Shown here piece by piece: positions 33,285 to 35,450 of a stretch of DNA of 35,450 nucleotides (position 1 is its first letter; each line of letters starts with the position of its first letter). Source of the stretch: Candidatus Gastranaerophilales bacterium. Lineage in GTDB: Bacteria > Cyanobacteriota > Vampirovibrionia > Gastranaerophilales > Gastranaerophilaceae. The DNA is taken from NCBI GenBank assembly GCA_900552525.1, contig UNSK01000017.1, positions 1 through 35,450 on the forward strand, read 5' to 3'. The notes under the pieces were generated by a model, which was given only the letters and a program-made list of their open reading frames with translations, made no database searches and had not been told where the DNA came from. The position numbers and the translations under genes are program-made.

Positions 33285-34088
33285 CTACTCTGCTTTAGAA
33301 ATAACATCCATTTCTTCAGCTGAAGCGTAAGCAGAATGACATCCGCAGTCAACGTAAATAACTTCACCAGTAGTACCGCTTGATAAATCAGATGCAAGAT
33401 ATAAACCTGCTTTTCCAACGTCTTCCAAAGAAACATTTCTTTTCATTGGAGCTCTCATTGTAGCAGCCTTAAGCATTTTAGAAAATCCTGCAATACCCAT
33501 TGATGCAAGTGTTTTTACCGGTCCGGAAGATAAGCAGTTAACACGAATACCTTTGCTGCCTAAGTCTACAGCAAGGAATCTCATAGCAGATTCTAATGCA
33601 GCCTTTGCAACACCCATTACATTGTAGCTAGGAACTGATAATACAGAACCAAGATATGTTAATGCAAAAATAGAGCTGCCTTCGTTCATAAGAGGTTCAG
33701 CATGTCTGCAAACTCTTACAAGAGAATATGCGCTAACGCCAAGTGCGATATCCCAGCCTTCTTTAGAAGTATCAACAAATCTACCCATCAAATCTTCTTT
33801 AGGAGCAAAGGCAACAGCATGAACAACAAAGTCTAATTTACCGTATATTTTTTCACATTCTTTGAATACTGCTTCAACTTCTTCTTCTTTTGTAACATCG
33901 CAGCTCATAATAAGCTTAGCGTTCATACTTTCTGCAATAGGTTTAACTCTTTTTTCCATAGCTTCGCCGGCGTATGTAAATGCAATATCAGCACCTTCGT
34001 CAAATAGCTGTTTTGCAATACCATAGGCTATACCATGTGTATTAGAAACACCAAAGATTATACCTTTTTTACCCTTCATTAAATCCAT
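33285..34088 (-). CDS. fabI: Enoyl-[acyl-carrier-protein] reductase FabI
   Basis: 267 aa. The start at 34088 (MDLMKGKKG) is chosen because GAGGAG lies 6 nt upstream; an in-frame ATG 33 bp earlier lacks a ribosome site and adds an unusual basic stretch. GIIFGVSNTHGIAYGIAK is the NAD-binding motif of FabI, VHAVAFAPKEDL is conserved, and the catalytic set is LTYLGS (Tyr) with YNVMGVAK (Tyr-x6-Lys). SSGPVKTLASMGI is the substrate-loop region. It performs the last reduction in each fatty-acid elongation cycle and is the triclosan/isoniazid-class target family. Transcribed alone, with its own promoter and terminator. Confidence 0.96.
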   Translation of the reverse strand: MDLMKGKKGIIFGVSNTHGIAYGIAKQLFDEGADIAFTYAGEAMEKRVKPIAESMNAKLIMSCDVTKEEEVEAVFKECEKIYGKLDFVVHAVAFAPKEDLMGRFVDTSKEGWDIALGVSAYSLVRVCRHAEPLMNEGSSIFALTYLGSVLSVPSYNVMGVAKAALESAMRFLAVDLGSKGIRVNCLSSGPVKTLASMGIAGFSKMLKAATMRAPMKRNVSLEDVGKAGLYLASDLSSGTTGEVIYVDCGCHSAYASAEEMDVISKAE

Positions 34089-34120
34089 AAAAAACTCCTC
34101 TTTTCCTAATCTACGTTTCA

Positions 34121-34149
34121 AGAATAACAGAAAAATGAATTCATAGCAA
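34121..34149 (-). promoter_or_regulatory. fabI: Sigma70-type promoter of fabI
   Basis: Minus strand: TTGCTA (34144-34149), 17-bp spacer, TATTCT (34121-34126) with TG one base upstream. Transcription would begin near 34114, giving a leader of about 26 nt that contains the GAGGAG site. Confidence 0.6.
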
Positions 34150-34152
34150 TAG

Positions 34153-34188
34153 AGAAAGAGGAATTAATAACAATTAATTCCTCTTTCT
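34153..34188 (-). terminator. Hairpin after the prepilin-like gene, probable terminator
   Basis: Perfect 16-bp stem AGAAAGAGGAATTAAT / ATTAATTCCTCTTTCT with a 4-nt loop, starting 6 bp after the stop of the minus-strand gene. The T-tract is short and interrupted (TCTTTCTCTATT). It lies 4 bp before the -35 box of fabI, so it also insulates that promoter. Confidence 0.7.
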
Positions 34189-34194
34189 ACAAGA

Positions 34195-35450
34195 TTATTT
34201 ATATTTTTTATCCAATTCTTCCTCATAGAATTTCTGGAGTAAGCCGGTTATACATTTTGTATTTATCTCAAGCTCATATCTATATCGATCTCTTAAAACT
34301 CTTAACCACAAACCCAGCTGATTAGCTTTTGCCGTTTGGTATGCTGCACTTAAGCTTTTATTAAATTCTTTACCATCATCATCCTGAGCATAAGCAGCCT
34401 GGTATGTTTTGTTTTCAAAAGTGAATGATACCATTGCACCTTTGCCTCTTTCTAAAGGTTTTCCATTTGCGCATTCTGTATAAATCTGGCGCATTCCTTC
34501 TGAATATAACGATTTTAATCTTAAATATGCAGAGTAAAGGCAATCCTGATCAACCCCCTGTCTATTTAAAGCTATAGTGTAATAATGGCTAACCCAATTG
34601 AGTACCAGTGAAGTATCGTTGGCCAAGTTTTGAGGTAAAACTCTTTTCCAACCTTTCTTTTTAGGCCCATCAATATTTTTAGTGAATAAAATCCAGGTAC
34701 TTCCATCTAAAGATAAACCAAGATTTCTTTCAGGGATAAATGGTGGTGTAATCGAGCTGTTTGAAGTATTCGAAGTTGTTGAAGTACTAGACGATGTGCC
34801 GGAAGATGTACTGGAGCTGCTACTAGAAGTACCACTAGAACTGCTTGAGGTACCAGATGACGTGCCAGAAGATGTACTAGAGCTGCTGCTACTAGAAGTC
34901 CCGCTAGAACTGCTTGAAGTAGTAGATGATGTACTAGAACTACTACTTGAAGTGCTACTAGAAGTGTTTGAACCAGGATTGCCAGGTTCATCCGGAATAA
35001 CCGGCAAATCCGGCATGTTTACAGGTTTCTCTGAAACAGTTCCATCCTGATAAACATATATTTTGTATCTGTCATAACCGTCTTTGTTTGGTTTCTTCGC
35101 ACCATTTGTGTCTATCTGAATTATACCAGGTGTTTTTAATTCTTTGAAATCTGTAACAGGTAGAACCCAAACAATCCCGTCATTTGTTTTAAGTGTAGCT
35201 TTCCCATCAAGGCTGGCGTTAGCAATACAGCTTACCTCAGAGAGCGCATTTATTTTTGCAGCAAAAAGTCCACAAAACTTAGTTGTGCCTTCATATTTTT
35301 TGCCTTCATAAATAACCCATTCAGTATTGCCCAGAAACTGAGGAGCATTTTTGCCGTCAACTTCCGGATACAAATCCTCATCATGTACCATAGAAGGTAC
35401 AAGACGTGCAGTTAAGTTATATGCCTTTTTAAACATACGAGCTTCTCTAG
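34195..35450 (-). CDS. Prepilin-like surface protein with Ser/Thr/Gly-rich linker, 5'-truncated
   Basis: The minus-strand frame is open to the window edge (REAR before the ATG at 35436), and that ATG lacks a good ribosome site, so the start is probably beyond base 35450. The segment REARMFKKAYNLTARLVPSM looks like the end of the N-terminal helix of a type IV prepilin or pseudopilin. A globular part with two Cys (C55, C70) follows. Then comes PDLPVIPDEPGNPGSN and a linker of about 74 residues made almost wholly of Ser, Thr and Gly (156-229), followed by a second globular part of about 180 residues with Cys at 300, 322 and near the C-terminus. Probably a secreted minor pilin or fimbrial adhesin; family assignment is by pattern only. 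Confidence 0.6.
   Translation of the reverse strand, partial: REARMFKKAYNLTARLVPSMVHDEDLYPEVDGKNAPQFLGNTEWVIYEGKKYEGTTKFCGLFAAKINALSEVSCIANASLDGKATLKTNDGIVWVLPVTDFKELKTPGIIQIDTNGAKKPNKDGYDRYKIYVYQDGTVSEKPVNMPDLPVIPDEPGNPGSNTSSSTSSSSSSTSSTTSSSSSGTSSSSSSSTSSGTSSGTSSSSSGTSSSSSSTSSGTSSSTSTTSNTSNSSITPPFIPERNLGLSLDGSTWILFTKNIDGPKKKGWKRVLPQNLANDTSLVLNWVSHYYTIALNRQGVDQDCLYSAYLRLKSLYSEGMRQIYTECANGKPLERGKGAMVSFTFENKTYQAAYAQDDDGKEFNKSLSAAYQTAKANQLGLWLRVLRDRYRYELEINTKCITGLLQKFYEEELDKKYK
34750..34971 (-). repeat. Tandem repeats of about 66 bp encoding the Ser/Thr/Gly linker
   Basis: Degenerate repeats within the prepilin-like gene. A copy starting GTGCC at 34796 recurs at 34862 with few changes (66-bp period), and a third, shorter copy follows near 34925. 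The repeated Ser/Thr/Gly codons make the region low in complexity on both strands and prone to length change by slippage. Confidence 0.75.

Noticed and set aside
34682..35050. 122-aa Glu/Leu/Val-rich ORF on the plus strand
   Set aside because: It is the mirror of the Ser/Thr/Gly repeat codons on the minus strand, has no ribosome site, and its regularity comes from the repeats.

Overview
The window is AT-rich, densely coded bacterial DNA with no tRNA, rRNA, CRISPR array, IS element or integrase that I can see. The gene set suggests a non-photosynthetic relative of Cyanobacteria (Melainabacteria/Vampirovibrionia, order Gastranaerophilales, or close kin). The clues are a homologue of the cyanobacterial iron-sulfur protein LdpA, a glycogen synthase, superoxide reductase with ferritin (an anaerobe-type oxygen defence), scattered flagellar genes (FliI-type ATPase, a Maf/DUF115 glycosyltransferase), a probable prepilin and an Emr-type multidrug exporter. 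The placement rests on recognised families only; no search was run.

Layout. 1-544: 3' end of an unknown membrane protein, then a minus-strand 50-aa ORF. 1044-4301: FAD-dependent oxidoreductase, FliI-type ATPase, FliJ-like coiled coil. 4313-14420 (+): sugar-nucleotide epimerase, glycogen synthase, a 1599-aa GH13-like protein and an AAA ATPase. 20895-14404 (-): one tightly coupled operon, YkgJ-type Cys-cluster protein, RlmN, Maf-like protein, Dtd, RsmH, FtsL-like protein, LdpA. 20983-21856 (+): superoxide reductase and ferritin. 22034-27414 (+): two unknown membrane-associated proteins coupled to a second GH13 enzyme that resembles GlgE. 28019-27462 and 28243-28076 (-): acetyltransferase and a 55-aa ORF. 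31432-28337 (-) with 31481-32836 (+): MarR regulator, EmrA-like adaptor and DHA2 pump, divergent from a TolC-type channel, sharing a perfect 9-4-9 palindrome. 32833-35450 (-): thioredoxin-fold protein without CXXC, FabI, and a 5'-truncated prepilin-like protein with a Ser/Thr/Gly-rich linker.

The most interesting signal is a short N-terminal motif (hydrophobic-x-F-[K/R/G]-[G/A]) at or near residues 12-35 of six otherwise unrelated proteins. All six lie in the two carbohydrate-related clusters: epimerase, GlgA, both GH13 proteins, the AAA ATPase and a membrane protein. It precedes the conserved domain in each and is absent from the housekeeping, flagellar, efflux and stress proteins. I read it as a possible shared sorting or docking tag, perhaps gathering a glycan-handling machine at a granule or membrane, with the two membrane proteins as candidate partners. 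This is inference from pattern and context.

Regulatory features I can support include several extended -10 promoters (some with a TTGCTA -35 box at 17 bp), clear rho-independent terminators, and three genes whose -10 box sits about 7 bp before the ATG with no Shine-Dalgarno, suggesting leaderless mRNAs.
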